Below are positions 17,445 through 25,182 of a DNA stretch of 64,000 nucleotides, piece after piece. Both the position numbers and the translations under genes were made by a program. The notes under the pieces were generated by a model. That model saw only the letters and a program-made list of their open reading frames with translations, ran no database searches and had not been told where the DNA came from. Position 1 is the first letter of the stretch. Each line of letters opens with the position of its first letter. The DNA lies in NCBI GenBank assembly GCA_903877165.1, contig CAIRCU010000009.1, positions 1 through 64,000 on the forward strand. Reading direction: 5' to 3'. The stretch comes from Methanobacteriota archaeon. Lineage in GTDB: Archaea; Thermoplasmatota; E2; DHVEG-1.

Positions 17445-17822
17445 ATGTCTTCAACAAATACAGATAGCGAACCAGAATATTCACAGCAGGTCACGATTGA
17501 AACATTATTAAGGCTCATTGAAAAATCCGACATATGGCTAAGGAAGATGGAAAGAGATTCCCTGATTATCATAGCATTTCTCATCATCGTCCCTATTGCA
17601 TATATCGTGTCTGCTCTCTTTGGTACTGCTCTGATCCAAGCAAAGATAGCGCTTCTCGGTGACTTTTTTATTCCAAGCGTGATTATTGGAGTTATTATCT
17701 TTTTAACAGTAATCGCCTATCTCATACGAAGGCATATGCTGATCAGAAAGGAGATTAAGTTCTGGCAAGAGCATATGGAAAAGTTACATAGAAATACTGA
17801 GAACCTTCTCTCAAAACTCTAA
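17445..17822 (+). CDS. Two-TM membrane protein of the ABC-2 module
   Basis: A 125-residue protein with no recognised family. A polar N-terminus (residues 1-42) precedes two membrane helices at about 43-68 and 74-97, followed by a basic amphipathic C-terminus (RRHMLIRKEIKFWQEHMEKLHRNTENLLSKL) that may form a coiled coil. It is the first of four closely spaced genes ending in an ABC-2 transporter, and could be an accessory or sensor subunit. Base composition is AT-rich like the rest of the module. Confidence 0.7.
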   Translation: MSSTNTDSEPEYSQQVTIETLLRLIEKSDIWLRKMERDSLIIIAFLIIVPIAYIVSALFGTALIQAKIALLGDFFIPSVIIGVIIFLTVIAYLIRRHMLIRKEIKFWQEHMEKLHRNTENLLSKL

Positions 17823-17831
17823 GGTGGGTTC

Positions 17832-18104
17832 TTGACGCAATCGCATTGGAAACCAGATCTGTATATTGTCTCTCGTTTCCTGGAAACGCTATGGCTGGGA
17901 CATAAGAACTATAAGAAAACTAACCTGCAAATGGCGGTAAAACTAAATTACGATGTGTATATGAAATATTTAGGTTGGTTGGAAGGAAAAGGGTTGATAG
18001 CAACATACATGGAAGATGGGCATCAATATGTGAAGATAACAGCCGAAGGGGCCAAGGTGTTCAATACCATCGTGATGTGGATTAAAGAAACCATCGGTGA
18101 GTAA
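17832..18104 (+). CDS. Small winged-helix regulator of the ABC-2 module
   Basis: A 90-residue archaeal winged-helix protein: NLQMAVKLNYDVYMKYLGWLEGKGLI is the helix-turn-helix and YMEDGHQYVKITAEGAKVF the wing, as in many single-domain archaeal regulators. It starts with TTG at 17832, supported by AGGTGGG just upstream. It lies between the two-TM protein and the ABC ATPase, so local regulation of the module is the natural inference. No ligand domain is present. Confidence 0.82.
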   Translation: MTQSHWKPDLYIVSRFLETLWLGHKNYKKTNLQMAVKLNYDVYMKYLGWLEGKGLIATYMEDGHQYVKITAEGAKVFNTIVMWIKETIGE

Positions 18105-18138
18105 AGCGAATCAAGTGTTCAATCAGAGGACGTACACT

Positions 18139-19062
18139 ATGGATGAAGTTATTCTCACACGCAATGTATCCAAATATTATGGCAAAGTTCGCGCTGTAGA
18201 TGGCATTTCTCTGAGTGTTAGAAAAGGTGAGATTTATGGGTGTATCGGGCTCAACGGCGCGGGTAAGACAACCATGATTCGCCTGCTCCTGGGAATGATT
18301 CATCCTACCGCTGGTGCATCCTTTGTGTGCGGTAAACAAGTTCACTCCGGAAACCATGATCTGTGGAAAAACATTGGGTACCTGGTGGAGACACCCCATT
18401 CGTACCCGGACCTTACCGTCAGGGAAAACCTTGAAATCGTACGACGACTGCGTTTTATCTCCGATAAAAAATCCGTTGATGCGGTGATGAACAAACTTCA
18501 ATTAGGTCCATATGCGGAGAGAAAGGCAAAACATCTTTCTTTAGGGAATGCCCAACGTCTAGGACTGGCAAAAGCACTGTTGCACAATCCGGAAATCCTA
18601 ATCTTGGATGAACCAACCAACGGGATGGATCCCGCGGGTATCGTCGAAATACGGAATCTGCTGCGTACCCTTGCATCCGATCACGGAGTGACCATTTTTA
18701 TCTCCAGTCATATCCTGGGTGAAATCTCCAAGCTGACCACCCGGATCGGCATCATTCATGAAGGTCGATTGATACAGGAGGTTGACACCAACCAACTGGA
18801 TCGCCTTCGCCGGAAGCGTCTGCTGCTAAATACATTTGATAACATAGCAGCCCAAGCACTTCTTCGTACGCAGGGGTATCCCGTGAATGTATCTGAAGAA
18901 GGAACCCTGGAAGTAACCAGCCAGCACGCCATCGATCATCCAGAGGCTATCTCGACGCTGTTGGTGCAAGCGGGTTTGCCGCCAACCTTATTACGCGTTG
19001 ATGAGGAAAGCCTGGAATCCTATTTTTTAAGGGTCATCGGAATGCTAGGAGGCGTGAAATGA
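18139..19062 (+). CDS. ABC-2 type exporter ATPase
   Basis: A 307-residue ATPase of the BcrA/CcmA class. Motifs: Walker A GLNGAGKTT, Q-loop region ETPHSYPDLTVREN, signature LSLGNAQR (a variant of LSGGQ, common in this class), Walker B ILILDEPTNGMDP and H-loop SSHILGEI. A C-terminal regulatory segment follows. The frame extends to GTG 18097, overlapping the previous gene, but ATG 18139 with GAGGA upstream gives the expected N-terminus. Its partner permease follows with a 4-nt overlap. Homologues export peptides, lipids or antibiotics; the substrate is unknown here. Confidence 0.93.
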   Translation: MDEVILTRNVSKYYGKVRAVDGISLSVRKGEIYGCIGLNGAGKTTMIRLLLGMIHPTAGASFVCGKQVHSGNHDLWKNIGYLVETPHSYPDLTVRENLEIVRRLRFISDKKSVDAVMNKLQLGPYAERKAKHLSLGNAQRLGLAKALLHNPEILILDEPTNGMDPAGIVEIRNLLRTLASDHGVTIFISSHILGEISKLTTRIGIIHEGRLIQEVDTNQLDRLRRKRLLLNTFDNIAAQALLRTQGYPVNVSEEGTLEVTSQHAIDHPEAISTLLVQAGLPPTLLRVDEESLESYFLRVIGMLGGVK

Positions 19063-19838
19063 GGAGCATACTGGCGACGTTCTGGGCTGAGATTCTGAAA
19101 ATCCGAAAGTCCAGGATTTTTTTGATGAGTCTTCTTATTTCTTTCTTCATTCCCCTTATGATGGGGTTTCTGATGTTTGTCGTTAAAAACCCAGAGTTGT
19201 CCAGTAAATTAGGAATCGTAAGCACCAAGGCCTCTATGTTTGGGAAGGCGGACTGGCCAACGTATTTCGGATTGCTCACTGAAGGCATCGCTGGCATCGG
19301 AGCCCTTGGATTTGCCTTTGTGACAAGCTGGGTTTTTGGCCGTGAATATTCCGATCGTACGGTAACGGACCTCCTTGCGTTACCGGTCTCACGCTCATCC
19401 ATCGTGTTATCCAAATTCATGGTCGTAGTACTCTGGTGCGCGTTTCTTTCACTGATATTCTTTGTCTTTGGTCTTTTCGTTGGAGTCGTAGTTAACGTCT
19501 CTGGTTGGTCAGGTGAGATTGCTTTGCTTGCGGCAAATCGCTTTGCGGTGACTTCTTTTCTGACGATCTTGCTGTGTACGCCTATTGCGTTTTTTGCCAG
19601 CTACGGCCGTGGGTACTTGCCTCCGATGGGTTTTGCTATTGCGACGCTTATTGCAGCACAATTTATCGGCATACTGGGTCTTGCACCATATTTTCCCTGG
19701 GCGATTCCAGTAACGTATAGTACTGTTGGAACTGGCAGCTCCCAAATAGGTGTCATAAGCTTTGGTATCCTTTTCATCACCTGCATCGTCGGATGTCTAG
19801 CTACCTTTGCATGGTGGCGTTTTGCCGACCAAACATAA
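19059..19838 (+). CDS. ABC-2 type exporter permease
   Basis: A 259-residue membrane protein with six hydrophobic segments. Between the first two membrane helices lies the ABC-2 pattern, and GREYSDRTVTDLLALPVSRSSIVLSKF is the typical coupling region. It overlaps the ATPase stop (ATGA), so the two are translationally coupled. The module ends here, 185 nt before tRNA-Cys. Confidence 0.9.
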   Translation: MRSILATFWAEILKIRKSRIFLMSLLISFFIPLMMGFLMFVVKNPELSSKLGIVSTKASMFGKADWPTYFGLLTEGIAGIGALGFAFVTSWVFGREYSDRTVTDLLALPVSRSSIVLSKFMVVVLWCAFLSLIFFVFGLFVGVVVNVSGWSGEIALLAANRFAVTSFLTILLCTPIAFFASYGRGYLPPMGFAIATLIAAQFIGILGLAPYFPWAIPVTYSTVGTGSSQIGVISFGILFITCIVGCLATFAWWRFADQT

Positions 19839-19931
19839 CACTGGGTTTCTTTCTGTATTTACCATAAAGGAAGGAGCGGTCCGTACAATGCTTCTTAGAT
19901 GTCCAGAACAGAAGACGAATTGTCACCAAAA

Positions 19932-20038
19932 GTGTTAAAACAGACCATTGAATTCGTGGAATACCTCTTGGGCACCTAGCATCTAGACTGATATAAAACA
20001 CACTTTACAGCCAACAGGAGGCTGGGCGGGTAACAAAG
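19932..20038 (+). repeat. Right copy of the 107-nt repeat: tRNA-Cys promoter and 5' end
   Basis: The intact partner of 17220-17326. It contains the tRNA promoter (ATATAAAAC at about 19990, some 30 nt before the tRNA) and the first 15 bases of tRNA-Cys. Equal lengths without gaps show that the two copies arose by one duplication or insertion event. Confidence 0.85.
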
Positions 20039-20094
20039 CGGCTATGTGGCGGACTGCAGATCCGCATACCTGGGTTCAAATCCCAGCCCGCCCT
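20024..20094 (+). tRNA. tRNA-Cys (GCA)
   Basis: A complete 71-nt cloverleaf: acceptor GGGCGGG pairs with CCCGCCC; D arm ACA/TGT with an AGCGGC loop; anticodon stem GCGGA/TCCGC around CTGCAGA, anticodon GCA; T arm CTGGG-TTCAAAT-CCCAG. The CCA end is not encoded. The next gene begins 19 nt after its 3' end with its own ribosome-binding site but no room for a promoter. Confidence 0.96.
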
Positions 20095-20113
20095 CTAAGG
20101 GAGGTAACCACAA

Positions 20114-22528
20114 ATGAATCAACCAACACAAGTCCGGAGGCTGTCAACTACACTCATTATCCTGCTGGCGATCGTACATTTCGGCGCAATAGGCCATGCT
20201 GCGGACCCAGGCAGCATCCTCATCAATGAAGTCATGTACCATCCAACATATGCGGAAAGCACCAACGAATGGATCGAACTCTACAACCCCACCGATGCCC
20301 CCATCGATCTTGCCGGCTGGACTATCGCGGACCGCACCGAGACCGACGCAATCACCCCAGACCCTATCCGCGGCACCGACACCACACTCCCACCAGATAG
20401 TTACGCAATTCTTACGGACCACGGCACGACCGTCTACGAGACCTTCACCATCCCGGACGCGGCTCTCAGGCTGAGCGTCGACGACAGCACCCTGTGCGGC
20501 TCCGGACTCAACAACCAGCATGAATCCCTCAGCCTCTACGACGACACCGGCAACCTCATCGACTGCATGGAATGGGGCGCCGACTACGACGACATCCCAG
20601 GCACACCAGCCACTCTCGTCCCCACAGGCCACAGCCTCGCCCGCATCCCGGGTCAGGACACGGACGACTCCGCCACGGACTTCATCGACAACCCCACTCC
20701 GACGCCGGGTGCACCCAATACTCCGACTGACACGACCAAAGGTTCGTACACGACCGCTGCCACCTCACCGGTCCGTATCACCCAGGCCTACTACGATGCA
20801 CACCCGGGAGTCCAGGACGAGTTCATCGCCGTCACCAATCCAACCAACGCCTCCGTCGACCTTACCAGCTGCTACCTCACAGACGAGCCTGCTGAACCTT
20901 TCGAGATTCAGGCGAAACTCCAATTCCCTGCACCAAGCATAATCCCGGCGAACACGACATGGGTCATTACCGAGAACGCCACGTGGTACGCCTACGAGAC
21001 TGGCAGCCTGCCCGCCTATGAATGGACGGACGCACGCCCGGACATACCCGGCCTTCTGGCCCAAGGCACCGTCAGCCTCAGCAACACGGGCGGCTCTATC
21101 TCCCTCAACGACCCCACCGGCGCCTGCATCGACCTCATCTGCTACGGAGACGCCGAACCGCCCGGATTCGGCTGGAACGGCACCCCGATCCCTGCCTGCG
21201 GGGAAGGCGTCGTCCTCTTCCGCAACGTCAACAGTAGCGGACCAATCGATACGGACACTGCCGCGGACTGGACCCATCCTCGCGTTTTCCATATCGGCCA
21301 ATCCCATTTCCTCCCGATCACGATAGCGTCGCAAGCCGAAATCATCCCGTTCACCTCACCGGACTGCAGCTACCCCGCGATCACCTCGGAGATCCGCAAC
21401 GCCACAGCCTCCCTCCGCCTCAACATGTACGAGTTCACCAACGTCCCCCTCGCCTCGGAGCTCATCGCAGCAGTGCATCGTGGCGTGAACGTCAGCATCC
21501 TCCTGGAAGGAGCCCCGGTCGGCGGCATCACGGACACCGAACAGGCTATCGCCGCGACCCTCATACAGGCTGGCGCACACCTCCGGTTCCTCCACGGTAG
21601 CGCAGAAGAGCATGTCTACACGCGCTACCGCTTCGACCATGCGAAATACCTCATAGTCGACGGAACCACCCTGGTACTGACGAGTGGGAACTGGGCGTTC
21701 ACCGGCGTCCCCGTCAACCCGACCTACGGGAACCGCGAATGGGGCATCGTCATCAGAGACACTCAGCTCTCCCAGTATTTCACCGATGTGTTTACCGTAG
21801 ATTTCGACCCAAGCCGCTGCGACAGCGCAAGCATTGAGGCGATGAACTTCACCGCAGTATCTCTAGTACTTCCGTCCAGTGACATCCCGACAGGAACCTA
21901 TCACCCTCAGTTCCACATCGTTCCGGTACACGAACCATCGAAGATCACCCCCGTCCTCTCCCCAGATACGAGTGAGACGCTCGTGCTCCAAGCCCTGCAG
22001 AACGCCACGCAGTCCATCTACATCCAGCAGCTGGAAATGTCCCTGGACTGGGAGGGGGTCGAAAACCCGTTCGTCACGGTGCTGGAAGCGAAGGCATCGG
22101 AGGGCCTCGACGTCCGACTGTTCCTCAACGACAACCCGTCGTATGAGTCGTCCTCCGCTGCTGACATCGAAGCCGCACTGAACGGCACGGGAATCAAGGT
22201 GCAGCGGTGCATCACAGATCAGTCGCCGTTCACCGCCATCCACAATAAGGGTGTGATCATCGACAACCGCTCTGTGCTGATCTCTAGCGTCAACTGGAAC
22301 GAGGTATCGGTCCGTGAGAACCGTGAGGCCGCGGTACTAGTTGAGAACCCGACGGTCGCCTCGTACTTCGCCGCCGTCTATCTTGCGGACTGGGGCATGT
22401 CCGCGGTTCATTCAGGGCAGCCGGCGGGTGCGCCATGGGGAGACTTTAAGAACCTCATTTTAATTGTCGTTGTCGTCACCGTCGCTGCGCTGTTCATCGC
22501 GTACGACTGGAGACGCCGACGATGGTAA
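20114..22528 (+). CDS. Membrane-anchored protein with two lamin-tail domains and paired phospholipase-D domains
   Basis: An 804-residue exported protein. Signal peptide 1-32; first lamin-tail domain (ILINEVMYHPTY...NEWIELYNPTDAPIDLAGWTI) about 35-185; second (TQAYYDAHPGVQDEFIAVTNPT) about 215-390; two PLD catalytic halves with HAKYLIVDGTTLVLTSGNW and HNKGVIIDNRSVLISSVNW, both keeping His, Lys and Asp. The C-terminus is a single membrane helix followed by RRRRW. It would cleave phosphodiesters, DNA or lipid, outside the cell. GGGAGGT precedes the ATG. It overlaps the rhomboid gene by 7 nt, which suggests a functional link. Confidence 0.9.
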   Translation: MNQPTQVRRLSTTLIILLAIVHFGAIGHAADPGSILINEVMYHPTYAESTNEWIELYNPTDAPIDLAGWTIADRTETDAITPDPIRGTDTTLPPDSYAILTDHGTTVYETFTIPDAALRLSVDDSTLCGSGLNNQHESLSLYDDTGNLIDCMEWGADYDDIPGTPATLVPTGHSLARIPGQDTDDSATDFIDNPTPTPGAPNTPTDTTKGSYTTAATSPVRITQAYYDAHPGVQDEFIAVTNPTNASVDLTSCYLTDEPAEPFEIQAKLQFPAPSIIPANTTWVITENATWYAYETGSLPAYEWTDARPDIPGLLAQGTVSLSNTGGSISLNDPTGACIDLICYGDAEPPGFGWNGTPIPACGEGVVLFRNVNSSGPIDTDTAADWTHPRVFHIGQSHFLPITIASQAEIIPFTSPDCSYPAITSEIRNATASLRLNMYEFTNVPLASELIAAVHRGVNVSILLEGAPVGGITDTEQAIAATLIQAGAHLRFLHGSAEEHVYTRYRFDHAKYLIVDGTTLVLTSGNWAFTGVPVNPTYGNREWGIVIRDTQLSQYFTDVFTVDFDPSRCDSASIEAMNFTAVSLVLPSSDIPTGTYHPQFHIVPVHEPSKITPVLSPDTSETLVLQALQNATQSIYIQQLEMSLDWEGVENPFVTVLEAKASEGLDVRLFLNDNPSYESSSAADIEAALNGTGIKVQRCITDQSPFTAIHNKGVIIDNRSVLISSVNWNEVSVRENREAAVLVENPTVASYFAAVYLADWGMSAVHSGQPAGAPWGDFKNLILIVVVVTVAALFIAYDWRRRRW

Positions 22529-23460
22529 TCTTCACACTCAGTCCTTTGTCGTGGATCGCGATCGCAATCATGGTCCTTAGTCTTGTCATTGCATGGGCAA
22601 AGAAGATTGCCATTACGTATGCCTTGATCATCGGTAATTTCCTCGTCTTCGGCCTCTGGCTCATCAACGGCAACACCCAGATGAACGAGCTAGGATTCCG
22701 ACCCATTTACCTGCAGGTCACCTACCTGCCGCAACTCTATACTTTGTTCACCTCGATGTTCGTCCATGATGGGATTCTCCATATCCTTGGGAACATGTTC
22801 GTGTTCTTCTTCATGGGTGTGGCGTTCGAGGAGCGCATCGGCCGCGGTAAGTTCCTGCTCATCTATCTCGTCGCTGGGGTGTGCGGCGCATTAGCGCACT
22901 CGGTGTTGAACCTTGGGTCGACGACGGTGCTCATCGGGGCGTCCGGGGCGATCTTCGGGATCCTAGGTGGGTTCGCTTACGCGTACCCCTGGGACGAGAT
23001 CGTTATGCCGATTCCTGTCGGCATCATGATCGTCACGAAGATCAAGGTGCTGTACGCCGCGATCTTGTTTTCGTTACTAGAGACCGTGCTCGTGCTGGTC
23101 GGGGCGCAGGATTCCACCGCGCACTACGCGCACTTCGGCGGCCTCATCAGCGGAATCGTCCTGGCCGCGGTATTGGTACGGGGGAGTACCGAGCATCTGA
23201 AGAAGCCGGTGCAGCGGAACCCGTACGGTGAGCGGGAGGCTCCAGGTTCGTTGCATCTTGATGCGCTTCGGCCGCTCGCGACGAGGCCGGAGCTTGCGTC
23301 CATCCTTGATCGTGTGTCGAAGGAGGATGTGCCGCAGGTCCGTCAGTTGTGGCTTGAGAATTTTTTTGAGAAGGCGCGCTGTCCTGTCTGCGGCAAACCA
23401 TTGCAGCATGACGAGCGGCGGCTGTGGTGCTTCGAGGGCCATTTCCAGGCTGAGGTCTAG
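22522..23460 (+). CDS. Rhomboid-family intramembrane serine protease with C-terminal zinc-finger-like tail
   Basis: A 312-residue polytopic protein. The rhomboid core has HILGNMFVFFFMG (oxyanion-side Asn/His), GASGAIFGILGG with the catalytic Ser, and HYAHFGGLISG with the catalytic His. An N-terminal membrane helix precedes the core. The cytosolic C-terminus has CPVCGKPLQHDERRLWC, a likely zinc ribbon, unusual for a rhomboid and perhaps regulatory. The start codon overlaps the lamin-tail/PLD gene, whose product has a single C-terminal membrane helix and is a candidate substrate. Its stop shares CTAG with the convergent presenilin gene. Confidence 0.93.
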   Translation: MVIFTLSPLSWIAIAIMVLSLVIAWAKKIAITYALIIGNFLVFGLWLINGNTQMNELGFRPIYLQVTYLPQLYTLFTSMFVHDGILHILGNMFVFFFMGVAFEERIGRGKFLLIYLVAGVCGALAHSVLNLGSTTVLIGASGAIFGILGGFAYAYPWDEIVMPIPVGIMIVTKIKVLYAAILFSLLETVLVLVGAQDSTAHYAHFGGLISGIVLAAVLVRGSTEHLKKPVQRNPYGEREAPGSLHLDALRPLATRPELASILDRVSKEDVPQVRQLWLENFFEKARCPVCGKPLQHDERRLWCFEGHFQAEV

Positions 23461-24371
23461 AAGGAGAGACTGAGGCCGATGAGGGAGCCGTAGAGGATGA
23501 GGCTGGAGAGGGCGTAGCCGAGGATGGCGCCGGTATTGAGTAAGGGGAGGCCGGCCTGGGGTTTTCCTCGGATGACGAAAATCATGAGGATGCTGAATCC
23601 GATGACGGTGCCAAGCATGATCGAAGAAGTGACGAGAAGATCATGGGTTTTGAAATAGACGGCGGCGACGAGGATGCCTGGCATGACGACGTCGCCGAGT
23701 CCCATGAAGAACGCGTCGCGTTTGGCGCCTTCGGCGATCTGTTCTTTGAGGCGTTTGGTTTCGTTGATGAGTGAGTAGCCGCTGATCTTGGGGACGACGA
23801 GGAGGACCGGGAGTTTGAGGTCCATGACTGTGTCCGCGAGGTCTATCATGTGTTTGGTTTTATACACGGAGATCGCGTCGTAGACCGCGAGGCCGATGAG
23901 GAGGATGATAACGAGGAGGATGGACAGCGAGATGCCGAAGATAGCGATGGCGCCTGCGCCGACGAGGACGCCGGAGAGGTCAATGACGTACCACTCAGGA
24001 TATTTCCAGAGGGCAAGTACGATGCCGACAGTAATGAGTATGGCAAGGAGGATCGCGAGGATGTCGGCGAGGAAGGTGAGGATGGGGAGGAGGACGTAGA
24101 AGGTGGTGTAGCCGATGGCGAAGAGGATGATGATGTGGATGACTTGTTTTTTCCAGAAGCGGGCGATGAGGAGGATGACGAGTGTCATGCCCAGGATGAT
24201 GGCGAAGATGACGACGAGGTTGAGGGGGTCTGAGGTGTTGCTGAAGGCTTGGAGTCCTTGCGAGGCGAAGAGGTTGGTGAGCAGCAGGCCGATGCCAGGG
24301 ATGAGGACGAAGAAGCCGGCCATGATGGCAACGGGGAGGAGTTCGTGGGGCTCTGACGGCGGGTCTTGCAT
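23457..24371 (-). CDS. Presenilin-type (A22) intramembrane aspartyl protease
   Basis: A 304-residue protein with nine hydrophobic segments and the three archaeal presenilin-homologue motifs: AVYDAISVY (first Asp), FMGLGDVVMPG (second Asp) and GLPLLN, the PAL-like loop. It would cut single-span membrane proteins within the bilayer. It converges tail-to-tail with the rhomboid gene, the two stops sharing one CTAG. Start ATG 24371. Confidence 0.92.
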   Translation of the reverse strand: MQDPPSEPHELLPVAIMAGFFVLIPGIGLLLTNLFASQGLQAFSNTSDPLNLVVIFAIILGMTLVILLIARFWKKQVIHIIILFAIGYTTFYVLLPILTFLADILAILLAILITVGIVLALWKYPEWYVIDLSGVLVGAGAIAIFGISLSILLVIILLIGLAVYDAISVYKTKHMIDLADTVMDLKLPVLLVVPKISGYSLINETKRLKEQIAEGAKRDAFFMGLGDVVMPGILVAAVYFKTHDLLVTSSIMLGTVIGFSILMIFVIRGKPQAGLPLLNTGAILGYALSSLILYGSLIGLSLSF

Positions 24372-24502
24372 GTGGAGCAGGTAACTAACGAGGCGTTTTT
24401 AAGGGCTTGCGTGGGTACGCGTGTATGCTGCCTGGAGGCATCGTTTCACATCCTGCGTCAGGTGGATGTAATAAAAATGTGTAGCGTGAATCGTCTCCGA
24501 AG

Positions 24503-24922
24503 TTACAGTTTTTTTGCTTTTTCGAAAACGATCTTATTCTTGTGGGTGGAGTCTGCGATATTAATGATATTTCCATCGGGGTTCAGCCCGGGTGGTGGTT
24601 CCTGGCCGTCTTGCTTGAGTTTGTACCGGGCGCAGTGCACATGGTTGTCTTTTGAGAGGCAGTACTGGTAGACTGGTTTGGTGACATAGTCATAGATGAC
24701 TCGATTCTGATTCAATACTGTGTAGAAATCAGGGAGGTCGCTTGGAAACATGTTCAGGCAGGTGTCGAGGTGCTGGCAGCGGAAGTCGCTTTTCAGGATG
24801 TTGTAGACGAGGCATCGATGGTACCCCTCTGATTCGCACGGGGTGAAATCCCTGTGTTCAATAATCATCGGGTACGTCCGTATGCAGTCTCTCGTAAAAT
24901 CAACATAGTAAGGACAGGTCAT
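24503..24922 (-). CDS. Cysteine-rich hypothetical protein
   Basis: About 139 residues, unrecognised. Eight cysteines are spread as CPYY, DCIR, PCES, RCLV, RCQH, TCLN, YCLS and HCAR, with the last at about residue 100; the spacing suggests two metal sites (Zn or Fe-S). No signal peptide, so cytosolic. The frame begins with GTG at 24928; ATG 24922 is the alternative used here. It is monocistronic in an AT-rich stretch. Confidence 0.6.
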   Translation of the reverse strand: MTCPYYVDFTRDCIRTYPMIIEHRDFTPCESEGYHRCLVYNILKSDFRCQHLDTCLNMFPSDLPDFYTVLNQNRVIYDYVTKPVYQYCLSKDNHVHCARYKLKQDGQEPPPGLNPDGNIINIADSTHKNKIVFEKAKKL

Positions 24923-25182
24923 ATCCACTCACTGCCTCTACAAATCGTATCCTGTATTACAATAAAAAGGTATTGTATTTCTATTGGAATTAATTGTGCA
25001 TTAGTTTGTAACCAGAGGGGTCTGTGTGTTGTTTTATAAAGGAGCCTCATGGTTCGCACCCGACGTCTCTTCCCCGGTCTATCTGTTTCTATTGTAGTAT
25101 TTTCAAGGGAGGTTCGTCGGTGTATTTAGATATGTCCTTCGTACACGACGGTCGTTGATACACGGTAAAAAATGACGTGCGA

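Noticed and set aside
17327..19931. Integrase or att-site element between the tRNA-Cys repeats
   Set aside because: No recombinase or replication gene is present between the repeats; only the repeat itself supports insertion, so a named mobile element was not called.
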